This document shows positions 37,231-47,612 of a stretch of DNA of 64,000 nt, one piece after another. The stretch is from Parvularcula sp. LCG005. Its GTDB lineage: Bacteria; Pseudomonadota; Alphaproteobacteria; Caulobacterales; Parvularculaceae. Location: positions 783,501 to 847,500 of the forward strand of contig NZ_CP136758.1 of the NCBI RefSeq assembly GCF_032930845.1, given 5' to 3'. A program made the position numbers and the translations under genes. Each line of letters begins with the position of its first letter. Position 1 is the stretch's first letter. The notes under the pieces were generated by a model. The model was not told the origin of the DNA, made no database searches, and saw only the letters and a program-made list of their open reading frames with translations.

Positions 37231-38520
37231 TCAGCGCTGGTTCATCGGGACAAAGTCGCGACGGGCTGCGCCGGTATAGATCTGACGTGGACGGCCGATC
37301 TTCTGGTTCGGGTCTGACAGCATTTCCTGCCACTGGGCTATCCAGCCAACGGTCCGGGCCAGGGCGAAGAGGGCCGTGAACATGTCGGTCGGGAAGCCGA
37401 GCGCCCGCAGCGTGATACCGGAATAGAAGTCGATATTCGGATAGAGCTTTTTCTGGACGAAATATTCGTCTTCCAGCGCAATGCGCTCCAGCTCCTTGGC
37501 CACGGCGAAGATCGGATCTTTCAGCTCAAGAGCGTCAAGCACTTCGTTGGTCGCCTTTTTCATCACAGAGGCGCGGGGATCGTAGTTCTTGTAGACGCGG
37601 TGCCCAAAGCCCATCAGGCGGAATGGATCGTCCTTGTCCTTGGCGCGCTTGATGTATTCAGGGATCCGGTCAACCGTACCGATTTCCATCAGCATGCGGA
37701 GGGCGGCTTCGTTGGCGCCGCCATGGGCAGGGCCCCATAGGCAGGCGATGCCGGCAGCGATACACGCGAACGGGTTCGCACCGGAGGAGCCGGCGAGACG
37801 CACTGTCGAGGTCGACGCGTTCTGCTCGTGGTCCATGTGCAGGATGAAAATCTTGTCGAGTGCCGAGGCGGCAATCTTGTTGATCTCATATTCTTCAGCG
37901 GGAACGGAGAAACACATCTGCAGGAAGTTTTCAGTGTAGCTCAGATCGTTCCGTGGGAAGACGAAAGGCTGACCAACATTGTATTTGTGCGCCATGGCCG
38001 CAATCGTCGGCATTTTGGCGATCATCCGGTGCACGGCGATATTGCGGTGCTCTGGATCGTGGATGTCGGTTGAGTCGTGATAGAAAGCGGACAGGGCGCC
38101 AACGGCACCGCACATCACGGCCATCGGGTGCGCATCACGGCGGAAGCCGTTGAAGAAATTCTTGAAGTGCTCATGCACCATCGTGTGATAGGTGATGTTG
38201 TCCCGGAAATCGGTCAGACCGTCGGGCGTTGGCAGTTCACCGTGCAAAAGCAGATAGGCTGTCTCGATAAAATCAGATTGCTCGGCAAGCTGGTCGATCG
38301 GATAGCCGCGGTACAGAAGAATGCCTTCGTCACCATCAATATAGGTAATCTGGCTCTCGCAGGATGCAGTGGACGTATATCCTGGATCGAAGGTGAACTT
38401 GTCGAGCTGCTTGCCCAACGAGCGAATATCGATGACGTCCTGGCCGTGGGTGCCCGAGTAGACCGGGAACTCGACACCGTCGAGGCTCACCGCACCGGAC
38501 TGTTTTAGTTTACTTTCCAT
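37231..38520 (-). CDS. gltA: citrate synthase (type II)
   Basis: A 429-residue hexameric-type citrate synthase that condenses acetyl-CoA and oxaloacetate at the entry of the TCA cycle. The catalytic triad is visible: H266 in [11 protein letters not shown]307 in GFGHRVYK and D364 in NIDFYSG. The N-terminal domain with a [24 protein letters not shown] run (cited as [19 protein letters not shown]) is typical of Gram-negative NADH-sensitive enzymes. It stands 118 bases downstream of gltX on the same strand, a neighbourhood common in alphaproteobacteria, and ends at the bidirectional terminator. Confidence 0.98.
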   Translation of the reverse strand: MESKLKQSGAVSLDGVEFPVYSGTHGQDVIDIRSLGKQLDKFTFDPGYTSTASCESQITYIDGDEGILLYRGYPIDQLAEQSDFIETAYLLLHGELPTPDGLTDFRDNITYHTMVHEHFKNFFNGFRRDAHPMAVMCGAVGALSAFYHDSTDIHDPEHRNIAVHRMIAKMPTIAAMAHKYNVGQPFVFPRNDLSYTENFLQMCFSVPAEEYEINKIAASALDKIFILHMDHEQNASTSTVRLAGSSGANPFACIAAGIACLWGPAHGGANEAALRMLMEIGTVDRIPEYIKRAKDKDDPFRLMGFGHRVYKNYDPRASVMKKATNEVLDALELKDPIFAVAKELERIALEDEYFVQKKLYPNIDFYSGITLRALGFPTDMFTALFALARTVGWIAQWQEMLSDPNQKIGRPRQIYTGAARRDFVPMNQR

Positions 38521-38638
38521 CTTATCGCTCCATCCAAAAATATGGTCTTCGCTTTATCGTACTGCGACATATAGCTGTCCGCCCGAACGGGCCAACAGCC
38601 GTTTGCCGCACCGAATTGTGCGTCGCGACAATAGTCTT

Positions 38639-40039
38639 TCAAATCTGGTCCGCAAGTCTCGCGAGCGTTTCCTCTTTCCCCAACGCGTAAAGAGTGTTGC
38701 CCAAGCCCGGCGAAGGGTGTCCGCCGGTGACTGCGGCCCGGATAGGCGGGCCAATCTTACCAAACGACAGCGACCGTTCTGCTGCATAATCCTGCAACTC
38801 CTGGTCGATAACTGTCGCCTGCCACGACCCTATAGCGCCAAGCCTATTGCTAATGTCTTTAAGGATAATATCGGCGCCACCCTGTTTCAGCGGTTTTGCC
38901 GCCTTTCCGGTGATGTCGAGCGGCCGAGCGGCAAGAAGATAGGCGGCAGCGTCCGGAAGGTCCGAGAGAAGCCGGCAGCGCTCCTTCAACTGGGGTGCAC
39001 CGCGATAAAGTCGCTCCATCTGCGCGTCTGACGGCCCCTTGGGCAGAAACTTGACGCCCCCGTCGATAAACGCACCGTCCTCCATCTGCTGCAGATAGTA
39101 GGCATTTGTCGCGGCCATTTTCTCAGGGTCGAGCCGCGCAGCGGATTTTGTGATCCCGCCAAGGTCAAATAGCTTCAGGGCCTGCTCGCGCGGTATGATC
39201 TCGTCATCCCCATGGGACCAGCCAAGGCGCAACAGCCCGTTCATCACCCCCTCGGGCAGATATCCCTGATCGCGATAGGCCTCGACCCCGAGCGCACCGT
39301 GACGTTTCGACAGCTTCTTGCCGTCCTCGCCATGGATCAGCGGGATGTGGGAGAATATCGGGAGGTCCCAGCCCAGCGCGTCGAATAGCTGCTTCTGGCG
39401 ACCACCATTGATCAGGTGATCATCGCCGCGAATGACGTGGGTCACGCCCATATCATGGTCGTCGACCACCACGGCCAGCATGTAGGTTGGCGTGCCGTCG
39501 GACCGCAAAAGAACCATGTCATCAAGGGCATGGTTGGGAAAGCTCACTTCGCCCTGAACCTTGTCCTGCAGAACGGTGTGACCCTCCAACGGGGCTTTGA
39601 GCCGCACTGAATAGGGGCCATCGGGTGTCGGTCCGGTATGATCGCGCCAGGGGCTCGTGAACCGTGTGTTGCTGTCGCGGGCTGTCTGCCGGGCGGCTTC
39701 AAGCTCATCACCGGCCAGCCAGCATCGATAAGCATGGCCAGTGTCGAGCAGGGATCGCACGGCCTCAGCATGGCGTTCCGCCCGCTCAAACTGGCTGATC
39801 GGCTCACCATCCCAGTCGAGGCCCAGCCAGGTCAGTCCGTCCGTGATGGCCTTCACCGCGTCGGCATTGTGACGCGCCCGGTCGGTGTCCTCGATACGCA
39901 GCAGAAATTGTGAGCCGGGTGCCGCCTGAGCCCCACGGGCATAGAGCCAGTTGAACAGCGCGGTCCGCGCGCCACCGATATGCAGATAGCCGGTGGGTGA
40001 GGGGGCGAAACGCGTCACAATACGCTGGCGGTCTGCCAT
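38639..40039 (-). CDS. gltX: glutamate--tRNA ligase
   Basis: A 466-residue class I aminoacyl-tRNA synthetase. The HIGH-type motif is HIGG at residues 20-23 (FAPSPTGYLHIGGART), and the KMSKS-type motif is KLSKR at 242-246. Length and the C-terminal anticodon-binding part are normal. A strong ribosome site AAGGAG lies 6 bases before the ATG. Alphaproteobacteria often have two GltX copies, one of which may charge tRNA-Gln for later amidation; I cannot tell which this is. It diverges from comEC. Confidence 0.97.
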   Translation of the reverse strand: MADRQRIVTRFAPSPTGYLHIGGARTALFNWLYARGAQAAPGSQFLLRIEDTDRARHNADAVKAITDGLTWLGLDWDGEPISQFERAERHAEAVRSLLDTGHAYRCWLAGDELEAARQTARDSNTRFTSPWRDHTGPTPDGPYSVRLKAPLEGHTVLQDKVQGEVSFPNHALDDMVLLRSDGTPTYMLAVVVDDHDMGVTHVIRGDDHLINGGRQKQLFDALGWDLPIFSHIPLIHGEDGKKLSKRHGALGVEAYRDQGYLPEGVMNGLLRLGWSHGDDEIIPREQALKLFDLGGITKSAARLDPEKMAATNAYYLQQMEDGAFIDGGVKFLPKGPSDAQMERLYRGAPQLKERCRLLSDLPDAAAYLLAARPLDITGKAAKPLKQGGADIILKDISNRLGAIGSWQATVIDQELQDYAAERSLSFGKIGPPIRAAVTGGHPSPGLGNTLYALGKEETLARLADQI

Positions 40040-40183
40040 GGCGGCTCCTTCGGTCTGGAAAGTGAGAGGGTCCTAAGCGGGACCGGCGGAATTGAAAAGG
40101 GACCGGCCCCCACTGCGATAAATGCTATTATTTGCGGTTCGCCAGCGCGATAGTATCTCTCCTTTCACGTGACAGGGGTGGGC

Positions 40184-42268
40184 ATGAGGGAACGCCTGGC
40201 GAGATGGGCGGTGATGGAAGCGGGCAGGCTTATTCTGTGGGCGCCGGTCTTCATGATTGTCGGCATCGCAGTCTATTTCTCGCTTCCCCAAGAGCCGGCT
40301 TTCCAGTGGGGAGGCGTCGGTCTCGTCTTTTCAGCGGCGCTGTCCGTCTTTGCCCTCAGGCGGCGCTGGGGCGTTGCGGCGTGGTGGGCCCGGGCCGTCT
40401 TCATGTTGATATTGGGATTTGCGCTGGCGCAGGTCAGGACAATGTCAGTGACGGCCCCCATGATCATGCAGACAACGGACATCCTGCCGGTTGAGGGCTA
40501 TCTGGAACGGATAGAGCAGCGTCCAGGCTCCCAGCGCTGGACCGTCCGGACGACCCGTATCGGCGGTATGCCGAGCGAGACATTGCCCCATCTGATCCGG
40601 GTGACGAGGCGCGGGTGGCCGGGGGAAGCGCGACCGGGAGACCTTGTGTCTTTCCGCGCCAGTCTGTCACCGCCGCCGGCACCGGCACTGCCCGGCGGCT
40701 TTGATTATGGGCGGCAACTGTTCTTTGAACGGATAGGCGCGGTGGGCTTTTCTGTCACGCCATCGCGAACGATGTGGCGACCCGAACGACCGCCGCTGGC
40801 CGCCCACATCGACGATCTCAGAACGCGTATTGCAGATCGCATTATCGAGAAAGCAGGCGACCGGAACGGCCCCGTTCTCGCTGCCCTTGTCACAGGCCAG
40901 CGGGAGCGGATCGATCCTGACATCGTTGACCAGTTGCGGGATACGGGCCTCGCGCACCTTCTGGCGATTTCCGGCCTGCATATGGGTCTCGTTTGCGGCT
41001 TTATCTATTTCGGGGTCAGGACCGTCCTGGTACGGATTGAGGCGCTGGCGCTATACTATCCGGTGCGCAAATGGGCAGCGGTGGCGGCGCTGCTGGGCGG
41101 GACAGTCTACCTGTCACTGTCGGGCGGCGCCTGGTCAGCCCAGCGCGCCTATATCATGGCGGTCATCAGCTTTGGCGCCATCCTGTTCGACCGACAGGCC
41201 ATCAGCCTGCGGAACGTGGCTTTCGTCGCCATCATCATTCTGGTCATGCGGCCAGAGGCGGCGATGTCGGCCGGGTTCCAGATGTCATTTGCAGCGGTCA
41301 CAGCGCTGACCGCGACCTATCTTGCCTGGAACCATAAAGGACGACGGGCGCGGCGCGGTCTCCTGTCGCGCGCCGGACTATTTCTTGGGGGGCTCAGCAC
41401 CACCAGCCTGATCGCCGGCCTGGCCACGACGCCCTTTGCCATCTTTCATTTTCACCGGGTGGCCCATTTTGGTCTGCCGACGAACATTCTTGTCATGCCC
41501 ATCGTGACAACGGCGGTCATTCCGGTCGCCGTCCTTGGACTGATGGCCATGCCGTTCGGCCTGGACGGACCGTTCTGGTGGGTGGCGGCGACCTCCATTG
41601 AAGTCGTGCTGACAATTACCGGGAAAATGGCCGCGCTGCCCCATGCGGTTGGTCTCGTGCCCCAATGGCCGGGCAGTGCCTTTGTCCTACTGGTAGGCGC
41701 GCTACTCGCGCTCTGTCTGCTGCGCGCGCCCTGGCGCTGGGCCAGTGCGGCGGCGCTACCTGTTGCTTTCCTCCTTGTATGGATGACGCCGCGACCTGTG
41801 CTCTTCGTCGCCGAGGAAGCGGCGAATGTCGGCTTCAGACCGCCAGCGGTGCAGACGCTCCACGTCGCCAATCGTCGCCGGGAACGCTTCGCCATGACCC
41901 AGTGGCGGCATTATTTCGGCCTTGATCCCGACGCCCGGCTGTCCGCCCTGACGGATCTGTGTCGGGAAGACCGCTGTCAGGCCGAAATGGAGGGGCCGTA
42001 TCGACTGAGCGTGGCCACGACGTCCGAGGCGGCTGCATTGGCCTGCCGCGAAGATGATGTGGTCATCGCCGTCCTGTGGGAAGAGCGCGGCCTGCGTCGC
42101 TCGTGCCGCGCGCTTCTGTTCACGGCCGACAGCGTGTCGCGAACCGGACCGGTCAGCGTGCTGGCATCGGCAAAGGGCCTGCAGGTCCGGACGGTGAATG
42201 ACTATCGCGGCAACCGTCCGTGGACGCACGGCACACGCTCCTCACCGTCCACGGGCCTTGGAGGCTGA
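40184..42268 (+). CDS. comEC: ComEC/Rec2 family competence protein
   Basis: A 694-residue inner membrane channel protein for DNA uptake. It has N-terminal helices and a DUF4131 region (about 15-190), then the Competence domain (about 215-480) with LAHLLAISGLHMGLVCGFIY (cited as LLAISGLHMGLVCG) and LSGGAWSAQRAYIM. The last 170 residues hold only remnants of the metallo-beta-lactamase-like domain; the HxHxDH zinc site is absent, as in several alphaproteobacteria. I prefer the ATG at 40184; a GTG at 40169 is possible. It diverges from gltX and ends 7 bases before the convergent ubiG. Confidence 0.9.
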   Translation: MRERLARWAVMEAGRLILWAPVFMIVGIAVYFSLPQEPAFQWGGVGLVFSAALSVFALRRRWGVAAWWARAVFMLILGFALAQVRTMSVTAPMIMQTTDILPVEGYLERIEQRPGSQRWTVRTTRIGGMPSETLPHLIRVTRRGWPGEARPGDLVSFRASLSPPPAPALPGGFDYGRQLFFERIGAVGFSVTPSRTMWRPERPPLAAHIDDLRTRIADRIIEKAGDRNGPVLAALVTGQRERIDPDIVDQLRDTGLAHLLAISGLHMGLVCGFIYFGVRTVLVRIEALALYYPVRKWAAVAALLGGTVYLSLSGGAWSAQRAYIMAVISFGAILFDRQAISLRNVAFVAIIILVMRPEAAMSAGFQMSFAAVTALTATYLAWNHKGRRARRGLLSRAGLFLGGLSTTSLIAGLATTPFAIFHFHRVAHFGLPTNILVMPIVTTAVIPVAVLGLMAMPFGLDGPFWWVAATSIEVVLTITGKMAALPHAVGLVPQWPGSAFVLLVGALLALCLLRAPWRWASAAALPVAFLLVWMTPRPVLFVAEEAANVGFRPPAVQTLHVANRRRERFAMTQWRHYFGLDPDARLSALTDLCREDRCQAEMEGPYRLSVATTSEAAALACREDDVVIAVLWEERGLRRSCRALLFTADSVSRTGPVSVLASAKGLQVRTVNDYRGNRPWTHGTRSSPSTGLGG

Positions 42269-42275
42269 TGCAAGA

Positions 42276-43025
42276 TCAGGCGAGGGGCGGCCGGCTCGCA
42301 AACATCATGTAGTTGACGGACATGTCTTCGGTCACCTTCCAGGCATCGGCAAAGGGCTGATAGCTGACACCATTCAGGCTCTCGATCTTCAGACCCGCTG
42401 TCTCCAACGCCTTGCGGACTTCGGATGGTTTGACGAATTTGCGCGGATCATGCGTACCCGGCGGCAACCAGCGAAGAACATATTCTGCGCCGATCTTGGC
42501 GGTCAGCAGGGCCTTGGCGGTCCGGTTGATCGTCGCGACGCCCATCATGCCGCCCGATTTCACGAGGGCGGCCGACTCGCCAAGGAACAGATTGATATCG
42601 GCGACATGCTCCACAACCTCAAGATTGAGAACGACATCGAACGGCGCTTCGCCGCTGGCCACCAGATCTTCAACGGTCGTGTGGCGATAGTCGATGTCGA
42701 CATTATGCTCCATCGCATGGGCCATGGCCGTCTTCACATTTCGCTCTGCCGCATCAATGCCGACCACCGTCGCCCCAAGGCGGCGCATGGGTTCGGACAC
42801 AAGGCCGCCGCCACAACCGATATCCAGCAGGCGGAGACCTTCCAGCGGCTTTTTCGCCGTGCGATCTAGGCCGAAATGCCCGCAGATCCGATCCTTGATC
42901 AGGGTCAGGCGCACGGGATTGAATTTGTGCAGCGGTTTGAACTTGCCGGTTGGGTCCCACCACTCGGCCGCCATCTTCGAAAATTTGTCGACTTCTGCTG
43001 GGTCGATGGTCGTCTGGCCGGTCAT
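42276..43025 (-). CDS. ubiG: ubiquinone biosynthesis O-methyltransferase
   Basis: A 249-residue SAM-dependent methyltransferase for both O-methylation steps of ubiquinone synthesis. The opening TTIDPAEVDKFSKMAAEWWDP and the SAM motif LDIGCGGG (residues 67-74) are typical, as is LEVVEHVADINLFL. GAGGAAA precedes the ATG at 43025; the longer frame to 43175 has no support. It binds membrane lipids peripherally. It is divergent from lysC. Confidence 0.96.
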   Translation of the reverse strand: MTGQTTIDPAEVDKFSKMAAEWWDPTGKFKPLHKFNPVRLTLIKDRICGHFGLDRTAKKPLEGLRLLDIGCGGGLVSEPMRRLGATVVGIDAAERNVKTAMAHAMEHNVDIDYRHTTVEDLVASGEAPFDVVLNLEVVEHVADINLFLGESAALVKSGGMMGVATINRTAKALLTAKIGAEYVLRWLPPGTHDPRKFVKPSEVRKALETAGLKIESLNGVSYQPFADAWKVTEDMSVNYMMFASRPPLA

Positions 43026-43197
43026 TTCGCCCGTTTCCTCTCGTCTCGTGATAGCTGGAACCGATCCTTGGTCCTCAAGCTGTCTAAAATAGACGTTTAT
43101 GCCAAAAGCTGAGCAAAAACGTTCCAAAAGTAATTTATCCTTCGGCCCGTCACCGCTTGCGGTGGTGGACGTCATCCCTTAGCTAGGCTGCTCTTTG

Positions 43198-44508
43198 ATG
43201 GAGACGAAGGAAGATGTTGTGCGTGTTTTAGACGCATCCTTGTCGCTACGCGACCGTTCACCTCACGCTGATCGCCTGGTGATGAAATTCGGTGGGACGT
43301 CCGTGGCGACTGTTGAGCGTATCGAGCGCGTGGCTCGCCACGTTATCGCGGCACGCAAGGATGGTTACAAGGTGGTGGTCAATCTGTCGGCCATGGCGGG
43401 GGAAACCGATCGCCTCGTTGGCCTGACGGAAATGGCGGGTCGGGGCGATGTGTCTCGTACGGCGGATTACGATGCCGTGGTGTCGACGGGAGAACAGGTG
43501 ACCGCCGGGCTTCTGGCGATCATTCTGCGGCGCCAGGGAATTCCCGCGCGCAGTTTCGCCGGATGGCAGGTGCCGCTGGTGACCGATGACACTCACGGTT
43601 CAGCCGAGATTATCGATATTGATGCGACGGCGTTCGAAACCTCGTTTGAACGGGGTGAGGTGGCGGTTGTCGCAGGATTTCAGGGGGTGACGGCTGATGG
43701 CCGCGTGACGACGTTGGGCCGTGGCGGCTCTGACACCACCGCGGTTGCCTTCGCCGCTGCGATCAATGCGGCGCGATGTGACATCTATACCGATGTGGAT
43801 GGGGTCTATACAACGGACCCACGCATCGTGCCTGACGCGCGTCGCCTCGACCGTATTTCTTTTGAAGAAATGCTCGAAATGGCATCGCAGGGGGCCAAAG
43901 TGCTCCAGACCCGAAGTGTTGGCCTCGCCATGAATCATGGCGTGCAGGTTCGCGTACTGTCCAGTCTGTGCGAGCCCGGCGAAAAGGCCGCCTGTACGAT
44001 TATTGTTGATGAGGATGACATCATGGAACGCCGTGTCGTTTCCGCCGTGGTGCCGAGCCGCGCCGAAGCCAAGATCAGCCTGCTGGGTGTGCCGAACATT
44101 CCTGGCCGCTCCGCCATTATCTTTGCTGCCCTTGCGGACGGCAAGGTGAACATTGATATGATTGTCCAGAGCCAGGCCCGGACCGGCGAAGCCGCCAACC
44201 TGTCCTTTACCCTGAAGGAAGGCGACGTTGCGCGCGCTCTGGCCGTACTGGCAGAGTACAAGGACGAGATCGGGTTTTCCGATATCGTCGCCGATCAGAA
44301 CGTGTCCAAGGTGTCGATCATTGGCGTAGGGATGAATGACCATTCCGGCGTTGCGGCGAAGATGTTCAAGACGCTGGGGGACCGGTCGATCAACATTCAG
44401 AATATCTCCACGTCGGAAATCAAGATTTCCGTGCTGATCCCCAGCGAATATACCGAACTGGCTGTGCGGGCCTTGCACGACGCCTTTTCCCTGGGTGAGG
44501 TGCGATAG
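43198..44508 (+). CDS. lysC: aspartate kinase
   Basis: A 436-residue enzyme for the first step of lysine, threonine and methionine synthesis. The kinase motif KFGGTSVA lies at residues 30-37, with VSTGEQVTAGLL and GRGGSDTTAVA further on. Two C-terminal ACT domains (about 270-436, starting near SLLGVPNIPG and SIIGVGMNDHSG) mediate feedback inhibition. The first 28 residues are longer than in most homologues; an ATG at 43282 (just before KFGG) would give the usual start but has no ribosome site. ptsP follows after 6 bases. Confidence 0.95.
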   Translation: METKEDVVRVLDASLSLRDRSPHADRLVMKFGGTSVATVERIERVARHVIAARKDGYKVVVNLSAMAGETDRLVGLTEMAGRGDVSRTADYDAVVSTGEQVTAGLLAIILRRQGIPARSFAGWQVPLVTDDTHGSAEIIDIDATAFETSFERGEVAVVAGFQGVTADGRVTTLGRGGSDTTAVAFAAAINAARCDIYTDVDGVYTTDPRIVPDARRLDRISFEEMLEMASQGAKVLQTRSVGLAMNHGVQVRVLSSLCEPGEKAACTIIVDEDDIMERRVVSAVVPSRAEAKISLLGVPNIPGRSAIIFAALADGKVNIDMIVQSQARTGEAANLSFTLKEGDVARALAVLAEYKDEIGFSDIVADQNVSKVSIIGVGMNDHSGVAAKMFKTLGDRSINIQNISTSEIKISVLIPSEYTELAVRALHDAFSLGEVR

Positions 44509-44514
44509 GCTTTC

Positions 44515-46794
44515 ATGCCGCCCACCAGCGATACCGGATACGAACCGCGCATGCGGTCAACGCCGAGGAGCCTCCTCAAGCGTATCCGTGAAGTCATGGC
44601 CGAAGAGACCGCGCCCCAGGCGCGGCTCGACAAGCTGGTCTCGTCCATCGCGGCCAATATGGTGGCGGATGTCTGCTCGATCTATGTCCGGCGCTCCGAT
44701 GATGTCCTCGAACTGTTCGCGACTGAAGGCCTGAACCGCAGCGCCGTTCATAATACCCGTATGGGGATCAATGAAGGTCTCGTCGGCTGGGTGGCGACGC
44801 ATCGGCGCTCGATCAAGCTGCGCGACGCCAAGACTCATGAGGCCTTTTCCTATCGTGAGGAAACGGGCGAAGATCCGTACAATGCGTTTCTCGGTGTACC
44901 GATCATCCGGTCGGGCCAGGTTCTGGGGGTGCTCGTTGTCCAGAACGCGGCGTTCCGTGATTTTTCCGAAGAAGAAGTAGACGTCGCGCAGACGGTCGCC
45001 ACGATCCTTGCGGAAATTGTCTCGACGGGTGAGCTGCTGGAGGAGCGCGACCGGCAGGATGTCGAGGCGCTGCTGCACAAGCCTGATCACGCCATGGGCA
45101 CGCCGATTGTGGCGGGCATTGCCCTTGGTATTGTCGTGCGGCGTGACCCGGTCATCCGGGCCCATCCGACATTCGGCTCGAATGTCGCCGAGGAAAAATC
45201 CCGTCTCGAAGAAGCGGTCGCGTCGGTGCGAAAGTCCGTTGACGACATGGTCGCTTCGGACAAGGCGCAGATCGGTCCGTCCAAGGAAGTTCTCGAGGTC
45301 TTCCGCCTGTTTGCCTACGACAAGGGCTGGGTGCGCCGGCTTGAGGAAAAGGTCCTGTCCGGCCTTTCCGCTGAAACGGCTGTCGAGCAGGTGCAGAAAG
45401 AAAACCGCGCGCGCATGCGGCAGGTGACGGATCCGTATCTTCGTGAACGGTTCCACGATCTTGATGATCTGTCCCGGCGTCTGATGCGGGCGCTCTCAGG
45501 TGAGACGGCCGACGCCCAATTGCCCGAAGGCGCTGTCCTCCTCGCCGACTCGCTGGGTCCGGCGGAACTTCTTGAACTTGACAGTTCAAAGCTGCGGGGT
45601 CTGGTGCTGGCGGAAGCGGCCACAACTTCGCATGCGGCCATTGTCGCGCGGTCCATGGGCGTGCCCATGGTGGCCGGGGTCCAGGATCTGGTCGACAAGG
45701 CCGCGCCGGGCGACACGATCGTTCTTGATGGCGGTACGGGCGAGGTTCACCTTCGTCCGTCAGCGGACGTTCTTGAGAGCTTTGATGCGCGGGCACAGCT
45801 GCGGTCCCAGGCGCTCGCGCGCTTCAATGCGGAAAAAGATGCCCCCTCCATCACCGCTGATGGTGTGCCCGTTGAGCTCCAGATGAATGCTGGCCTTCTT
45901 CTGGACATGGCACAGCTGAAAAACACCGGCGCCAAGTCCGTCGGCCTGTTCCGGACGGAGCTGCAGTTCCTCCTGGGGCGCGGCCTGCCCACGGCGGCAG
46001 CACAGGAAGCGCTTTATTCACAGGTGCTGGACGCGGCCGAAGGCCGGCCGGTGATCTTCCGTACAGCCGATATCGGCTCGGACAAACGGGCGGGCTATAT
46101 GGATATTCCGCAGGAGGCCAACCCGGCCATGGGCTGGCGCGGCCTGCGGATGACCATGGACCGCGAAGGCCTGATGCGCACCCAGATCCGGGCGCTGCTA
46201 TCCGCGGCCAGCGGTCGCGACCTGCATTTCATGCTGCCGCTCGTCACCACGGCGTCGGAAATCGAACTGGCCAAGGGCATCATCCAGAAGGAAGTTGCCC
46301 GGCACCAGAAGCGGGCGCCATTGCCCACCAATATTTCCATGGGCGCGATGATTGAGATTCCATCGGCGGCCTGGGATGCGAAAAATATTGCCGCGGCGTG
46401 CGATTTTGTGTCCATCGGCGGTAATGATTTGGCGCAGTTCTTCTTTGCTGCCGACCGCGAAACAGAGTTGGTGAGTTCGCGCTATGATCCGCTGTTGCCG
46501 TCTTTCCTGTCTTTCCTGCGAGAGACTATTCGCAGCGTGAAATCCGTCGGTGTACCGATCGGCTATTGTGGTGAGCAGGCGGCGGACCCCTACATGGCGA
46601 TGTGTCTGATTGCCTTTGGCGTGGATCGACTGTCCGTATCGGCGGGGGGTGTCGGTCCGCTCAAAGGCATGATCCGCAGTCTCGACGTCGGGAAATTCGG
46701 CGAGTTTCTCGATCCGCTGCTGGAGCAGGGCGGCGCCAGCCTGAGGCCAGCTCTGGTCGATTACGCCCGCAAGGCGGGCCTCGACCTCGCCTGA
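44515..46794 (+). CDS. ptsP: PTS-Ntr phosphoenolpyruvate-protein phosphotransferase (EI-Ntr)
   Basis: A 759-residue enzyme I of the nitrogen-related PTS. A GAF domain (about 25-170) precedes the PEP-utilising N domain (about 195-325), the swivel with phospho-His373 in TTSHAAIVARS, and the PEP-binding barrel (about 440-735) with Cys685 in GYCGEQAAD. It passes phosphate from PEP to NPr and EIIA-Ntr. The GAF domain is expected to bind glutamine or a similar nitrogen signal. The lysC-ptsP order with a 6-base gap is common in alphaproteobacteria. Confidence 0.97.
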   Translation: MPPTSDTGYEPRMRSTPRSLLKRIREVMAEETAPQARLDKLVSSIAANMVADVCSIYVRRSDDVLELFATEGLNRSAVHNTRMGINEGLVGWVATHRRSIKLRDAKTHEAFSYREETGEDPYNAFLGVPIIRSGQVLGVLVVQNAAFRDFSEEEVDVAQTVATILAEIVSTGELLEERDRQDVEALLHKPDHAMGTPIVAGIALGIVVRRDPVIRAHPTFGSNVAEEKSRLEEAVASVRKSVDDMVASDKAQIGPSKEVLEVFRLFAYDKGWVRRLEEKVLSGLSAETAVEQVQKENRARMRQVTDPYLRERFHDLDDLSRRLMRALSGETADAQLPEGAVLLADSLGPAELLELDSSKLRGLVLAEAATTSHAAIVARSMGVPMVAGVQDLVDKAAPGDTIVLDGGTGEVHLRPSADVLESFDARAQLRSQALARFNAEKDAPSITADGVPVELQMNAGLLLDMAQLKNTGAKSVGLFRTELQFLLGRGLPTAAAQEALYSQVLDAAEGRPVIFRTADIGSDKRAGYMDIPQEANPAMGWRGLRMTMDREGLMRTQIRALLSAASGRDLHFMLPLVTTASEIELAKGIIQKEVARHQKRAPLPTNISMGAMIEIPSAAWDAKNIAAACDFVSIGGNDLAQFFFAADRETELVSSRYDPLLPSFLSFLRETIRSVKSVGVPIGYCGEQAADPYMAMCLIAFGVDRLSVSAGGVGPLKGMIRSLDVGKFGEFLDPLLEQGGASLRPALVDYARKAGLDLA

Positions 46795-46795
46795 C

Positions 46796-47587
46796 ATGGT
46801 GGGTGTCGCTATGGCCCTGAGCTGGTGGCGAGCCCTTTTCGCGAAAAAGCCAGCGCCTCCTTCCAAGGATCGCTGCTGCATCTGTGGCCAGCCGTCCGGA
46901 GCGTTCGAGGCATCGGGCACAGTTCCGCCGGGTTTCAGCACGGACGGCGTTGTGGGCCTTGGGCAGCGAGAGAATGATCTGTGCCCGTCCTGTTCTGCTG
47001 ACAGTCGCGAGCGGCTGCTCTTCGCCTATGTCGAACGGTTCGTGCGGGACCGACGGCCAGCGTCCGTATTGCACGTCCGGTGGCGGGAGGGGCAAGCCAA
47101 CTGGCTGGGAAAACTCGCGAAGGACAACGTTACGACCGTTACGCCTTGGCGTGAGCGGGAGGGGCCGGTGCATGGCGACACCTCCGCTGAACTTCTCAAG
47201 CTGCCGTTCAATGACGGCGCATTCGACCTGATCGTCTGTGCTGATGTGATGCAGCGTGTGTCCCATGACCGGCGGGCATTGATCGAACTGGGCCGGGTGC
47301 TGGCGCCAAGTGGAATGATCGTGGTGCAGGTGCCGTACACGGATGATGGGCGCCTGACGGATGAGGATTCCCAGATCATCGCGCCAGAAGACCGCATTGC
47401 GCGGTTCGGAGACAAATCCTTCGTGCGCCTCTACGCGCTCAATGATTTTCGCGCGCGTATCGGAATGGCGGGGCTGGAAACCAGTCTTTACGACGCCTTT
47501 GCCGATGACGAGCCAAGGGCGACCGCGCAACGCCTACACCCCTCGGACCGACTGATCCTTGTGGGACGACCGGCGACCGGGGGGTGA
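46796..47587 (+). CDS. zinc-ribbon methyltransferase-domain protein
   Basis: A 263-residue protein. The N-terminus has a Cys cluster (C27, C28, C30 in RCCICG and C63, C66 in CPSC) that can bind zinc. The rest is a Methyltransf_11-like SAM fold with LPFNDGAFDLIVCADVMQRV and LGRVLAPSGMIVVQVP. The usual glycine-rich SAM motif is poor (SVLHVRWREGQ), so binding may be weak. Similar zinc-ribbon methyltransferases are often near glycosylation genes; there are none here. It starts one base after the ptsP stop. The target is unknown. Confidence 0.72.
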   Translation: MVGVAMALSWWRALFAKKPAPPSKDRCCICGQPSGAFEASGTVPPGFSTDGVVGLGQRENDLCPSCSADSRERLLFAYVERFVRDRRPASVLHVRWREGQANWLGKLAKDNVTTVTPWREREGPVHGDTSAELLKLPFNDGAFDLIVCADVMQRVSHDRRALIELGRVLAPSGMIVVQVPYTDDGRLTDEDSQIIAPEDRIARFGDKSFVRLYALNDFRARIGMAGLETSLYDAFADDEPRATAQRLHPSDRLILVGRPATGG

Positions 47588-47591
47588 TCCG

Positions 47592-47607
47592 GCCGCCCTC
47601 TTGCGGC
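47592..47607. terminator. possible short terminator hairpin
   Basis: GCCGC pairs with GCGGC around loop CCTCTT in the 25-base gap between the convergent methyltransferase and slipin genes. There is no T run, so the call is weak. Confidence 0.3.
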
Positions 47608-47612
47608 GTGGC

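Noticed and set aside
40160..40175. TTTCACGTGACA as a ParB parS site
   Set aside because: The CACGTG core matches, but only about half of the flanking positions fit the TGTTTCACGTGAAACA consensus, and one copy near comEC is weak evidence.
43600..44478. Minus-strand frame of 292 residues opposite lysC
   Set aside because: It is the His/Gly/Asn-rich antisense of aspartate kinase with no ribosome site or known domain.
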